Source: an uncultured Draconibacterium sp. (GTDB lineage Bacteria; Bacteroidota; Bacteroidia; Bacteroidales; Prolixibacteraceae). Taken from it: a stretch of 64,000 bases of DNA. Numbering within the stretch: the stretch's first letter is position 1; every line of letters begins with the position of its first letter. The DNA is taken from positions 1 to 64,000 of the forward strand of contig NZ_OY781981.1 of NCBI RefSeq assembly GCF_963677565.1, in the 5' to 3' direction. Positions 51,147 through 60,514 of this stretch are shown in pieces. Under the pieces are notes generated by a model, which saw nothing but the letters and a program-made list of their open reading frames with translations, was not told the DNA's origin and searched no databases. The translations under genes were made by a program, and so were the position numbers.

Positions 51147-52619
51147 ATGAGTCTGGAAAAATATTTTAACCAATTCAGGAAAAATATTGTCGGTATTGAT
51201 CAGGAATTTGAAACTCCCTATGGCAAACAGAAAATCAATTACGGCGACTGGATTGCCAGTGGCCGTTTGTATCGCCCTATCGAGTGTAAAATTACTGACG
51301 AGCTTGGACCATATGTTGGCAACACCCACACCGAAACCAGCGAAACCGGACTGCGCATGACACATGCTTACCATAAATCGCATCAGCTGATAAAACAACA
51401 CGTCAATGCCGGACCTGACGATATAATTATTACTGCCGGGTTTGGGATGACTGCAGTGATCAATAAGTTTCAGCGAATTCTGGGCTTAAAATACTGCGGA
51501 AAAGTGTCAGGAAAAACCTGTATTGCCGAGCGTGAAAGACCGGTGGTTTTTCTTACGCACATGGAGCACCACTCAAATCAAACATCTTGGTACGAAACCA
51601 GTGCCGACGTAGTTGTAGTTGAACCCGCTGATGGATTGTTAATTGATACTGAAAACCTGCGCGAAGCACTGGAAAAATACAAAGACCGCCCCTTTAAAAT
51701 TGGCTCTTTTACAGCTTGCTCGAATGTTACCGGAGTGCGCACGCCTTATCACGAAATGGCGAAAATAATGCACGAATACGGTGGCGTTTGTTTTATCGAT
51801 TTTGCAGCCTCGGCACCTTACGACGAAATCAACATGCACCCGGAAGATCCGATGGAAAAACTGGATGCTGTAATGTTTTCTCCTCATAAATTTTTGGGAG
51901 GCCCGGGATCTTCAGGCGTAATTGTTTTTGATGCCAGTATGTATAAAAATACGGTTCCTGATAATCCCGGAGGTGGTACTGTTGACTGGACTAATCCGTG
52001 GGGGAAATACAAATATGTAGATGACATTGAAGCCCGAGAAGATGGGGGAACTCCAGGATTCCTGCAATCGATACGTACGGCACTTTGTTTTGACCTGAAA
52101 GACCAAATGGGCGTTGAAAATATCCGCAAACGAGAAGAAGAATTGCTGGAGCGTGCATTTAAAGGACTGGATAAAATTAAAGGACTAAATATTCTTGCCG
52201 ATAATGTGCGTGACCGATTAGGTGTAATTTCCTTTTATGTAGAAGGAATACATTACAACCTGCTGGTGCGTTTGCTAAACGACAAATACGGTATTCAAAC
52301 ACGCGGGGGTTGTGCCTGCGCCGGAACTTACGGACACTTTCTATTGGAAGTATCAATGGAGCAATCGGAGGAGATTACAGATAAAATCAACCACGGCGAT
52401 TTATCGGAAAAACCGGGTTGGGTGCGTTGGTCGCTTCACCCGACAATGACTGATGAGGAAGTTGATATCATGATTGACGCATTGAATGATATTGTTCCAA
52501 ACATTAAGGAATACGAGAAAGATTATAACTACGTAAATCGCACCAACACTTTCTGGCACAAAGATGAAAAAGATGACCAGGAATTGCTGAACAAGTGGTT
52601 TACGCTTGAACACGAATAA
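51147..52619 (+). CDS. PLP-dependent class V aminotransferase (cysteine-desulfurase-like)
   Basis: 490 residues. Class V fold: TITAGFGMTAVINKFQ-like start of the large domain, HMEHHSNQTSWYE, ACSNVTGVRTPYHEMAKI, Asp contacting PLP in GGVCFIDFAASAPYDEI and Schiff-base Lys in MFSPHKFLGGPGSSG. It differs from SufS/IscS: about 70 residues longer, and the C-terminal IQTRGGCACAGTYGHFLLEV Cys-rich segment could supply the catalytic Cys. May be a cysteine desulfurase or an aminotransferase of unknown substrate. Cytoplasmic. Divergent from htpG; the ATG at 51147 lies 15 bases after a TTATTAAAAAG leader. Confidence 0.85.
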   Translation: MSLEKYFNQFRKNIVGIDQEFETPYGKQKINYGDWIASGRLYRPIECKITDELGPYVGNTHTETSETGLRMTHAYHKSHQLIKQHVNAGPDDIIITAGFGMTAVINKFQRILGLKYCGKVSGKTCIAERERPVVFLTHMEHHSNQTSWYETSADVVVVEPADGLLIDTENLREALEKYKDRPFKIGSFTACSNVTGVRTPYHEMAKIMHEYGGVCFIDFAASAPYDEINMHPEDPMEKLDAVMFSPHKFLGGPGSSGVIVFDASMYKNTVPDNPGGGTVDWTNPWGKYKYVDDIEAREDGGTPGFLQSIRTALCFDLKDQMGVENIRKREEELLERAFKGLDKIKGLNILADNVRDRLGVISFYVEGIHYNLLVRLLNDKYGIQTRGGCACAGTYGHFLLEVSMEQSEEITDKINHGDLSEKPGWVRWSLHPTMTDEEVDIMIDALNDIVPNIKEYEKDYNYVNRTNTFWHKDEKDDQELLNKWFTLEHE

Positions 52620-52630
52620 TCGATCTGCTT

Positions 52631-53587
52631 CTATTTTCGCTTCCCTAAATTGGTAGCCACAAAACTGATTATCAATATTTGTATCGGGTGAAAAATCATA
52701 ATCGGCAGCAACATTATTCCGGTAGTTGCCGATTGCTGAAATAATATTTTGGCAAAAACGGTTCCGTGAACCAATGATTTTTTTGTTCCGCAAAATTGTG
52801 TTGTAATCTGATCTTCGATATTAAACCGTAGCAACTGCGATACTTTAAGCGTCAGGAAATAAATCGCATAAAAAAGGATAATTACAGCCATCACAATAAA
52901 GAAGAGATCAACGGCATCAACGGCACTAAAAACCTTATTTTCGAACGAATGTGAAAAGCTTTTATAGATAATCAGCAGAATCACCGATTTATCAAACAAA
53001 GTGAGGTATCGACTATATTTTCGGGCGTAATCTCCCCAATAACGCTGCAGCAATGCACCTATAATAACAGGAAGTAGAATTTCGGTAAGAAGTTTGAAAT
53101 ATATTTCTCCAAGGTTGAAATCAATAGTGGTTTGTGTTAAAAACAGACCCATCCAAAGCGGTGTAATCACAATACCAATCAATCCAGAAATACTGGCGTT
53201 AAAAATCGCAGCTGGAATATTTCCTTTTGCAATTGAAACCATCACCACCGACGAAGATACAGTTGACGGCAGCGCTGCCAAGAATAGAAAAGCCAACCAA
53301 ATCGTTTGCCCGTTTTCGGTTTTAATAAAGGGATAAAAAGCAAGAACAATTAATGGAAAAACAAGAAAGGTAGTTAACTGAACCACGATATGAAGTTTCC
53401 AGTTCTTAAGCCCTAATTTTATATCGCGCGGACTGAGCTTCAAACCATAAAAAAAGAAAATCAGCGAAATTCCGATACTTGCAATTAAATCAAGCGGCAC
53501 CTCACTTTCCGGACTTCCAATTCCGGGAAAAAACCAGGCCAGTATAATAACGCCGATAATGGCTAAAACAAATTTGTCAATCTTCAT
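52631..53587 (-). CDS. Bile acid:sodium symporter (BASS/SBF-like) family transporter
   Basis: 318 residues with about nine to ten hydrophobic helices from residue 6 on (VLAIIGVIILAWFFPGIG, LIASIGISLIFFFYGLKLSP, LHIVVQLTTFLVFPLIVLAF, ...). The ALPSTVSSSVVMVSIAKGN segment is the SBF-like signature (helix-4 crossing), with a second inverted-repeat partner in CGTKKSLVHGTVFAKILF. Members import organic acids or sterol-type anions with sodium. Substrate unknown. Convergent with the class V aminotransferase gene, 11 bases apart with no terminator between them. Confidence 0.9.
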   Translation of the reverse strand: MKIDKFVLAIIGVIILAWFFPGIGSPESEVPLDLIASIGISLIFFFYGLKLSPRDIKLGLKNWKLHIVVQLTTFLVFPLIVLAFYPFIKTENGQTIWLAFLFLAALPSTVSSSVVMVSIAKGNIPAAIFNASISGLIGIVITPLWMGLFLTQTTIDFNLGEIYFKLLTEILLPVIIGALLQRYWGDYARKYSRYLTLFDKSVILLIIYKSFSHSFENKVFSAVDAVDLFFIVMAVIILFYAIYFLTLKVSQLLRFNIEDQITTQFCGTKKSLVHGTVFAKILFQQSATTGIMLLPIMIFHPIQILIISFVATNLGKRK

Positions 53588-53688
53588 TATATAATAGTAG
53601 TAAGATTATAGCATCGAACCATGCGCTGCTACGTCAGTAAAAATACCCTCGAAAATTTCTTTTCCAAAATAAATTTCAAGCAATCCAT

Positions 53689-54492
53689 ATGAAATCTCTT
53701 TTTGTTAATACGGTTACGAATGATTTTCTACCTTTGAGAGGTATGACAAAGAAATACGAAAACGGTCTGGTATTAAGTGGTGGCGGCACACGAGGTTTTG
53801 CCCACCTTGGCGTTATTGCGGCGCTCGACAAACTGGGTATTCAGCCCGATGTGATTTCGGGTGTTAGTGCCGGCGCCATTGTTGGAGCTTTTATTGCTGC
53901 CGGGAAATCGCCCGAAGAGATACGCGATAATTTTAAACGCGGCTGGTTTTTTCAATACACAAAAATTCATTTGCCCGTTGACGGTTTGCTCAAGCTTGAT
54001 GGCTTAAAGGAAATTTTGGAAAAGGAAATCGCTGTTAAAAACATCGAAGACCTTAAAACACCGTTTTATATTTGTGTTTCGAACCTGAACAAGGGAACTG
54101 TGGAATACAGAAAAACAGGAAGCCTTGGCGATACAGTACTGGCCTCGGCATCCATTCCTATCATATTTGCGCCGGTTGAACTTGGCCGGTATTTATATGT
54201 CGACGGTGGATTAATGGATAATATACCGGTTGCACCAATCCGGAAAAACTGCCGGCGTGTTATTGCGTCAAACATCAGCCCCATTAATCCAAAAGCAAAA
54301 ATGAAAAACCTCATACAAATTGCCACAAGAACCGTTTACATGAGCGTGAACCAGAAACTGGAAGAAATAAAGAAACAGGTTGACGTTTATATTGAACCAA
54401 AGGGAATTGACGAATACGACGTATTTCAGCGAAAACATGCCGATGAGTTATTTGACCTGGGCTACAAAAAAACGCTGGAAGTTCTGAAATAA
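53689..54492 (+). CDS. Patatin-like phospholipase (RssA-type)
   Basis: 267 residues from the ATG at 53689, or 249 from an ATG at 53743 (MTKKYENGLVLSGGG), which is the family's usual start length. A perfect -7 element (TACCTTTG, 53729-53736) lies 6 bases before 53743, so the shorter form would be nearly leaderless. Motifs: oxyanion loop SGGGTRGFAHLG, nucleophile GVSAG, catalytic Asp in YVDGGLMDN. Hydrolyses acyl esters of phospholipids; cytoplasmic, no signal peptide. Overlaps with the convergent GroES-like gene region only through the terminator. Confidence 0.93.
   Translation: MKSLFVNTVTNDFLPLRGMTKKYENGLVLSGGGTRGFAHLGVIAALDKLGIQPDVISGVSAGAIVGAFIAAGKSPEEIRDNFKRGWFFQYTKIHLPVDGLLKLDGLKEILEKEIAVKNIEDLKTPFYICVSNLNKGTVEYRKTGSLGDTVLASASIPIIFAPVELGRYLYVDGGLMDNIPVAPIRKNCRRVIASNISPINPKAKMKNLIQIATRTVYMSVNQKLEEIKKQVDVYIEPKGIDEYDVFQRKHADELFDLGYKKTLEVLK
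53729..53736 (+). promoter_or_regulatory. Perfect -7 element inside the longer patatin frame
   Basis: TACCTTTG matches TAnnTTTG. Lies between the two candidate start codons (53689, 53743), with TTTG at 53701-53704 as a possible -33 at a long 24-base spacing. Confidence 0.4.
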
Positions 54493-54525
54493 AAAAGCCG
54501 TCGCGGAAACTCCCGAAACGGCTCA
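54491..54525 (-). terminator. Rho-independent terminator of the GroES-like gene
   Basis: Minus strand: AGCCGTTTCGGGA ... TCCGCGACGGCT with scattered mismatches, then TTTTTT. Confidence 0.7.
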
Positions 54526-54542
54526 GTAATTATATATCTTAT

Positions 54543-54926
54543 TTAGTCAAATAAATTCTCGTCTCTTATTATCATTAATATAGCCGAGTGCGGAAGAATA
54601 ATGTATTTCTCGTTATTAAACTCAATTTCATGCCCGCTTTTATTTAAATAAATAGCCAGATCGCCAATATGCGTTTGCAACGGAACATATTTCACTTCTT
54701 CCTTTTTTTCTTTCCAGGCTTCGTCTTCTTCACTCACTGCCGGAATAGGATAACCCGGTCCAACTTTTACGATATAACCGCTCTGTACTTTCTCGTTCTC
54801 TTGAACTGATGGCGGCAAATACAATCCCGATTTTGTTTTTCCCGATGGATTTTTGGGTTTTACCAAAACACGATCGCCCACCATTATAAATTTTTCCAGA
54901 TCTTTTTCTTCAATTACTAACGACAT
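54543..54926 (-). CDS. GroES-like co-chaperonin paralogue
   Basis: 127 residues from MSLVIEEKDLEKFIMVGDRVLVKPKNP; the 22 codons upstream in frame are rejected because a perfect -7 element lies inside that stretch. Cpn10 core: VGDRVLVKP, SGLYLPPSVQENEKVQSGYIVKVGPG (mobile-loop region SGLYLPPSVQ), YVPLQTHIGDLAIYLNKSGHEIEFNNEKYIILPHSAILMII. Longer than canonical GroES because of an acidic insertion (SEEDEAWKEKKEEV), and no groEL is adjacent. Probably a specialised GroES-like protein found in Bacteroidota beside the normal groES. Cytoplasmic. Confidence 0.86.
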   Translation of the reverse strand: MSLVIEEKDLEKFIMVGDRVLVKPKNPSGKTKSGLYLPPSVQENEKVQSGYIVKVGPGYPIPAVSEEDEAWKEKKEEVKYVPLQTHIGDLAIYLNKSGHEIEFNNEKYIILPHSAILMIIRDENLFD

Positions 54927-54948
54927 AAACAATACATTTTTATGATAG

Positions 54949-54956
54949 CAAAGATA
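54949..54956 (-). promoter_or_regulatory. -7 element for the GroES-like gene
   Basis: TATCTTTG on the minus strand, perfect TAnnTTTG, 23 bases before the ATG at 54926. Supports 54926 as the start. Confidence 0.55.
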
Positions 54957-55168
54957 CAAGTTTTCGAGATTGCTGTAAAAAAAGTTAATCAATGAAGAAA
55001 TTTTTTTCTGCCGAATAAAAATGTTTAATCAAGTAATTAATCTGATTTTTTCGACTTATTTTACTTTTTGTTCATTTTTTCCATTTATTTCACAAACACT
55101 TACACCCCTCTTTTTCTGACACTTACGCATTTTTGTCAAAACTATTTTAAAAAAATATACTACTTTGT

Positions 55169-55201
55169 TTTGCATAGTACCATTTTTTGTACTTATATTT
55201 G
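55169..55201 (+). promoter_or_regulatory. Promoter of the repeat-bearing secreted protein
   Basis: TTTG at 55169-55172 and TATATTTG at 55194-55201, 21 bases apart: a textbook Bacteroidota -33/-7 pair. Leaves a leader of about 150 bases rich in A and G ahead of the ATG at 55359. The rest of the gap from 54957 shows nothing else. Confidence 0.65.
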
Positions 55202-55345
55202 CAATACAAAGTTCAGGTTTTAAACCAGTACATTTTTAAAAAAAGTTCTAAATTTTTGTAACGAATCAATTTTTTAGGCGTCTTAATATCGAAAACAAGA
55301 AACAAAAAAGTCAAAGCAAGAAAACAAGAAAACGAAAACAAAAGC

Positions 55346-55351
55346 AGGAGG
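55346..55351 (+). promoter_or_regulatory. Strong Shine-Dalgarno sequence
   Basis: AGGAGG, 7 bases before the ATG at 55359. A perfect Shine-Dalgarno is unusual in Bacteroidota, where most genes in this window have none, and it decides the start. Confidence 0.75.
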
Positions 55352-55358
55352 AAAAGTC

Positions 55359-55892
55359 ATGAAAACAACAAACAATGTTCAGAAAGCAATTACAAAATCA
55401 CTGGCGGTTATTATTAGTTTGGTTTTGATCAGCATTACAGTAAATGCACAAGATTTTTGGAGAACCGTAATGGAAAACAACAGCTTCAGCCAAATAGCCA
55501 TGGCAATGACAGATAACAATGAAGCTAGCTCGGCATCTGTTGATGCAACTACCACCGATTTGAGCGCATATGCAGCATATGCAACCGTTGATGCAGAAGA
55601 AGCTTTAGAAGTTGAAAACTGGATGATTGCAGAAAATAATTTCTTCACTACTGTAAATGTAGAAACAGAAATTGAGGAAGCATTAGAAGTTGAAAACTGG
55701 ATGACCAATGAAAGCTTGTTTGACGGAATGGCATCATATTTCAAAGTAGAAACAGAAGAAGCACTTGAAGTGGAAGACTGGATGCAAAACACTGATTACT
55801 TCGGAGTTATGTCGGTAGACGTTGAAGAAGAAACAGAAGGTGGCTTAGAAGTGGAAGCATGGATGACAAACTCAGAAATTTGGAACATCTAA
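55359..55892 (+). CDS. Secreted acidic protein with four EALEVExWM repeats
   Basis: 177 residues with a signal peptide (about residues 1-30, ...SLAVIISLVLISITVNAQ). The mature part has four copies of a short unit: EEALEVENWMIAENNFF, EEALEVENWMTNESLFD, EEALEVEDWMQNTDYFG, GGLEVEAWMTNSEIW. Spacing between units is about 20-30 residues. Very acidic, with one Trp-Met per unit. I do not recognise a characterised family, though short exported proteins with L-x-x-E-x-WM units occur in Bacteroidota. The long A/G-rich leader, perfect Shine-Dalgarno and own terminator suggest high expression. Envelope or extracellular; role unknown. Confidence 0.85.
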   Translation: MKTTNNVQKAITKSLAVIISLVLISITVNAQDFWRTVMENNSFSQIAMAMTDNNEASSASVDATTTDLSAYAAYATVDAEEALEVENWMIAENNFFTTVNVETEIEEALEVENWMTNESLFDGMASYFKVETEEALEVEDWMQNTDYFGVMSVDVEEETEGGLEVEAWMTNSEIWNI

Positions 55893-55911
55893 TTACGAAT
55901 AACTCATTTTA

Positions 55912-55953
55912 TAAAAAAAAACCGCTGCTCTTTAATTAGAGTGGCGTTTTTTT
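55912..55953 (+). terminator. Rho-independent terminator of the repeat-bearing protein gene
   Basis: Stem ccgctgctct / agagtggcg with a TTAATT loop, flanked by A8 and T8. Confidence 0.82.
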
Positions 55954-55964
55954 ATTTGGTGAAA

Positions 55965-56050
55965 CCGTCATTTGGAACACAGTGAGAAATCTTTAGCCTG
56001 GGATATAAAAGTTACAGATTTCTCCTCATCCTTCGTCGAAATGACAATGG
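55965..56050. repeat. Interspersed palindromic repeat, copy 3
   Basis: Left arm ccgtcatttgga ... gtgagaaatcttta; right arm acagatttctcctcatcc then ttcgtcgaaatgacaatgg. Its right half is almost identical to that of copy 2 (18320-18355). Confidence 0.75.
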
Positions 56051-56065
56051 TTTTTAACGAGCGAT

Positions 56066-56845
56066 CTAGGTTATCGGATATTCATTATGAATATCGGTAA
56101 GGACTTCGCAGCCGGTTGGCGTTACTAAAATGGTATGTTCAAACTGTGCCGACAGTTTACTGTCCACTGTTCGCGCTGTCCAGCCATCGTTTTTATCAAT
56201 TACCGCTTTGGGTTTTCCCTGGTTAATCATCGGTTCAATAGTAAATATCATTCCGGCTTTCATTTCCGGTCCCGAGTTTCTGCGCGATGCATGATCTACC
56301 TGTGGTTCTTCATGAAAATCGACACCTACACCGTGTCCGCAAAACTCGTAAACAACGCTGTAACCTTGTGCTTTGGCGTAACGTTGAATAACAAATCCGA
56401 TATTCCCAAAACGGTTGCCCGGTTTTACCTGTTCAATTCCAAGATCAAGACAATGGCCGGTTACATCTATTAAATCTTCAGCAGCCTGGCTAACTTCGCC
56501 CACGGTAAACATACGCGATGTATCGCCGTAATAGCCGTTTAAAATAGTGGTAATATCAATATTTAAAATATCTCCTTCTTTCAAAATGGTTTGTTGCGAT
56601 GGGATACCATGGCAAATCACATTATTTAAAGAAATACAACTTGATTTGGGATAACCGTTGTAACCTTTGGTTGCTGGCACAGCTCCATGGGAACGAATAA
56701 ATTCTTCAATTTTATCATCGATAAATTCAGTGTTTACTCCCTCTTTCACAAACTGCCCGGCAAAATCAAGCGTTTTGGCCGCCAGCTTTGCACTTTGCCT
56801 GATGCCTTCTATCTGCTCCGCAGTTTTAATTATAATTTTTCCCAT
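56066..56845 (-). CDS. map: Type I methionine aminopeptidase
   Basis: 259 residues. Pita-bread fold motifs: IEGIRQSAKLAAKTLDFA, substrate His in VICHGIPSQQ, metal Asps in ILNIDITTILNGYYGDTSRMF, EFCGHGVGVDFHEEPQV (His ligand and catalytic His) and Glu ligands in IFTIEPMI and QFEHTILV. Removes the N-terminal Met from nascent proteins with small second residues. Full length, all ligands intact. Cytoplasmic. Here the gene stands alone rather than in the ribosomal-protein operon, so it may be a second, stress-linked copy. Confidence 0.96.
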   Translation of the reverse strand: MGKIIIKTAEQIEGIRQSAKLAAKTLDFAGQFVKEGVNTEFIDDKIEEFIRSHGAVPATKGYNGYPKSSCISLNNVICHGIPSQQTILKEGDILNIDITTILNGYYGDTSRMFTVGEVSQAAEDLIDVTGHCLDLGIEQVKPGNRFGNIGFVIQRYAKAQGYSVVYEFCGHGVGVDFHEEPQVDHASRRNSGPEMKAGMIFTIEPMINQGKPKAVIDKNDGWTARTVDSKLSAQFEHTILVTPTGCEVLTDIHNEYPIT

Positions 56846-57041
56846 AAATCGTTATTTTGCCGTAAAATTGAACATTTGTTGTTGATTTTCAAAAACCGAA
56901 CAATAAATTTGCGAAAAAGTTTACAAAAAGAACGAAGTCGGAAGTCGGAAGCACATAGATGAAAGACCATTTCTTTTGGCCAAAATAATAATGGGCCCTT
57001 TTGCGATTTAACTTCGCACTTGAGCTACCAATCGTTTTAAC

Positions 57042-57779
57042 ATGAAACACAAACAGGAATTAACCACAAAATCATATTTCGTTAGCCGTTTTGGGCAATT
57101 GTCCACCTCATTTCTTTTTTGGCAAATACAGGATATTGCCTGGGAACATGCCGAAAAATTAGGTTTCGGATTCGACAATCTTCAGAAAGAAAAACAGTTT
57201 TGGGTTTTATCGCGCCTGTTAGTGAAGATAAAACGACGTCCGGCGTGGGGCGAAAATTTTACGGTTGAAACCTGGCCTGCCGGAATTGATGGACTTTTAG
57301 CACTTCGCGACATTCATTTTATTGATGCCAATGGAGAAAGTATTATTCAAGCTACAACTAGCTGGCTGGTATTGAACCAGGAAACCAAACGCATTGTAAA
57401 ACTGGAACTCGGTTCGATTCCATTGCATGACGAACGGATTCTGGAAATGAATGCCGGAAAAGTAAAACCGGTTAAATCCGACGATGAAGTGTTTTTTACC
57501 CCGGTGCTTTTTAATGAGATCGACGTTAACCAGCATTTTAACAGCGGACGTTACCTTGAACGTATTATCGACAGCTACGATTTTGATTTTCATGAAGCAA
57601 ATGAACTAGTCGAGTTTGAAGTGAACTTTGTAAAAGAAGGCATTCAAAACGACCGGCTGGGAATTAAGAAACAAATACTGGATAAAAATAATCATATTTG
57701 TAGTGTAGTTCGCGAAAGCGACGGAGCCGATCTTATCCGCGCCCGACTCGTTTGGAGCCCGCGGAATCAGGCGTTTTAA
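57042..57779 (+). CDS. Acyl-ACP thioesterase (FatA/B-like, double hot-dog)
   Basis: 245 residues, matching bacterial acyl-ACP thioesterases of the Acyl-ACP_TE family: first hot-dog with LSTSFLFWQIQDIAWEHAEKLGFG, WVLSRLLVKIKRRPAWGE, WPAGIDGLLALRDIHF, and second hot-dog with FNEIDVNQHFNSGRYLERIID, where the Asn and His of DVNQHFNSGRY form the active site. Releases free fatty acids from acyl-ACP in the cytoplasm, affecting chain length. No signal peptide. Likely its own unit; no known operon partner. Confidence 0.92.
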   Translation: MKHKQELTTKSYFVSRFGQLSTSFLFWQIQDIAWEHAEKLGFGFDNLQKEKQFWVLSRLLVKIKRRPAWGENFTVETWPAGIDGLLALRDIHFIDANGESIIQATTSWLVLNQETKRIVKLELGSIPLHDERILEMNAGKVKPVKSDDEVFFTPVLFNEIDVNQHFNSGRYLERIIDSYDFDFHEANELVEFEVNFVKEGIQNDRLGIKKQILDKNNHICSVVRESDGADLIRARLVWSPRNQAF

Positions 57780-57863
57780 TGAAACAGTTCTTTTAAACAA
57801 TCACAGTCTCTTTTTCTTTTGGGAATAAGTAAGACGAAATGATCAAAAAAAAATCAGGCAATT

Positions 57864-57875
57864 TCAAACGTTTGC
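57864..57875. promoter_or_regulatory. Palindrome resembling a LacI/CcpA-family operator
   Basis: caaacgtttg is a perfect 10-base palindrome with an ACGT core, in the leader region about 95 bases before the GH97 start. LacI-family sugar regulators recognise such symmetrical sites with a central CG. Single site, no computed score. Confidence 0.45.
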
Positions 57876-57960
57876 ATTGATTTTGAGTAGTTTATTTTGA
57901 ATTATTTATACTAACAAAAGCCAATAATTAAAGATTAATTAAACAGGCGACAATACTTAA

Positions 57961-60102
<2,142 letters not shown>

Positions 60103-60457
60103 GCTAATTAAGAGTAAGGATTTAACTCAATGTTAGATCCTTACTTCAGCAGAAAAGCCACCGATCTGCTACCGGTGGCTTGATTATTCGTAAAACCAAT
60201 TCCGATCTCTCCGGAATAGTATTTTTCTTTAGCAATTGGTTTTCGGGAATACCTATCCGTAAATTGCTGCCCGAAAGACCTGCGCTAAAGGATCATGAAT
60301 AAATTCTGTTTTCTAATGGTTCAGTTGATTGATTAAAAAGAAACTGATGAATTTTAAGCTATCTTGCTGTAAATTATGTATTGTTTTTCTGACAATTACA
60401 GAATCAAATTAAAGCAAAACTTAACGTTAAAACGTAAGATTTAAAATCGGTTTTCAG
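60103..60457. other. Intergenic region with two hairpins after GH97
   Basis: A stem agtaaggat..taac / gtta.atccttact lies at 60111-60146 and aagccacc / ggtggctt at 60163-60182. Both follow the GH97 stop; neither has a strong T-tract, so termination could be weak or one may be an mRNA 3'-end stabiliser. The remainder shows no coding content. Confidence 0.45.
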
Positions 60458-60491
60458 AAAATCATTGCCGGAATACCGGCAATGATTTTTC
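60458..60491 (-). terminator. Bidirectional-looking terminator of the susC/susD unit
   Basis: Perfect stem aaaatcattgccg / cggcaatgatttt with a GAATAC loop and short T-runs on both sides. Confidence 0.8.
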
Positions 60492-60514
60492 ATATAAAAC
60501 TTATCTAACTTAAA

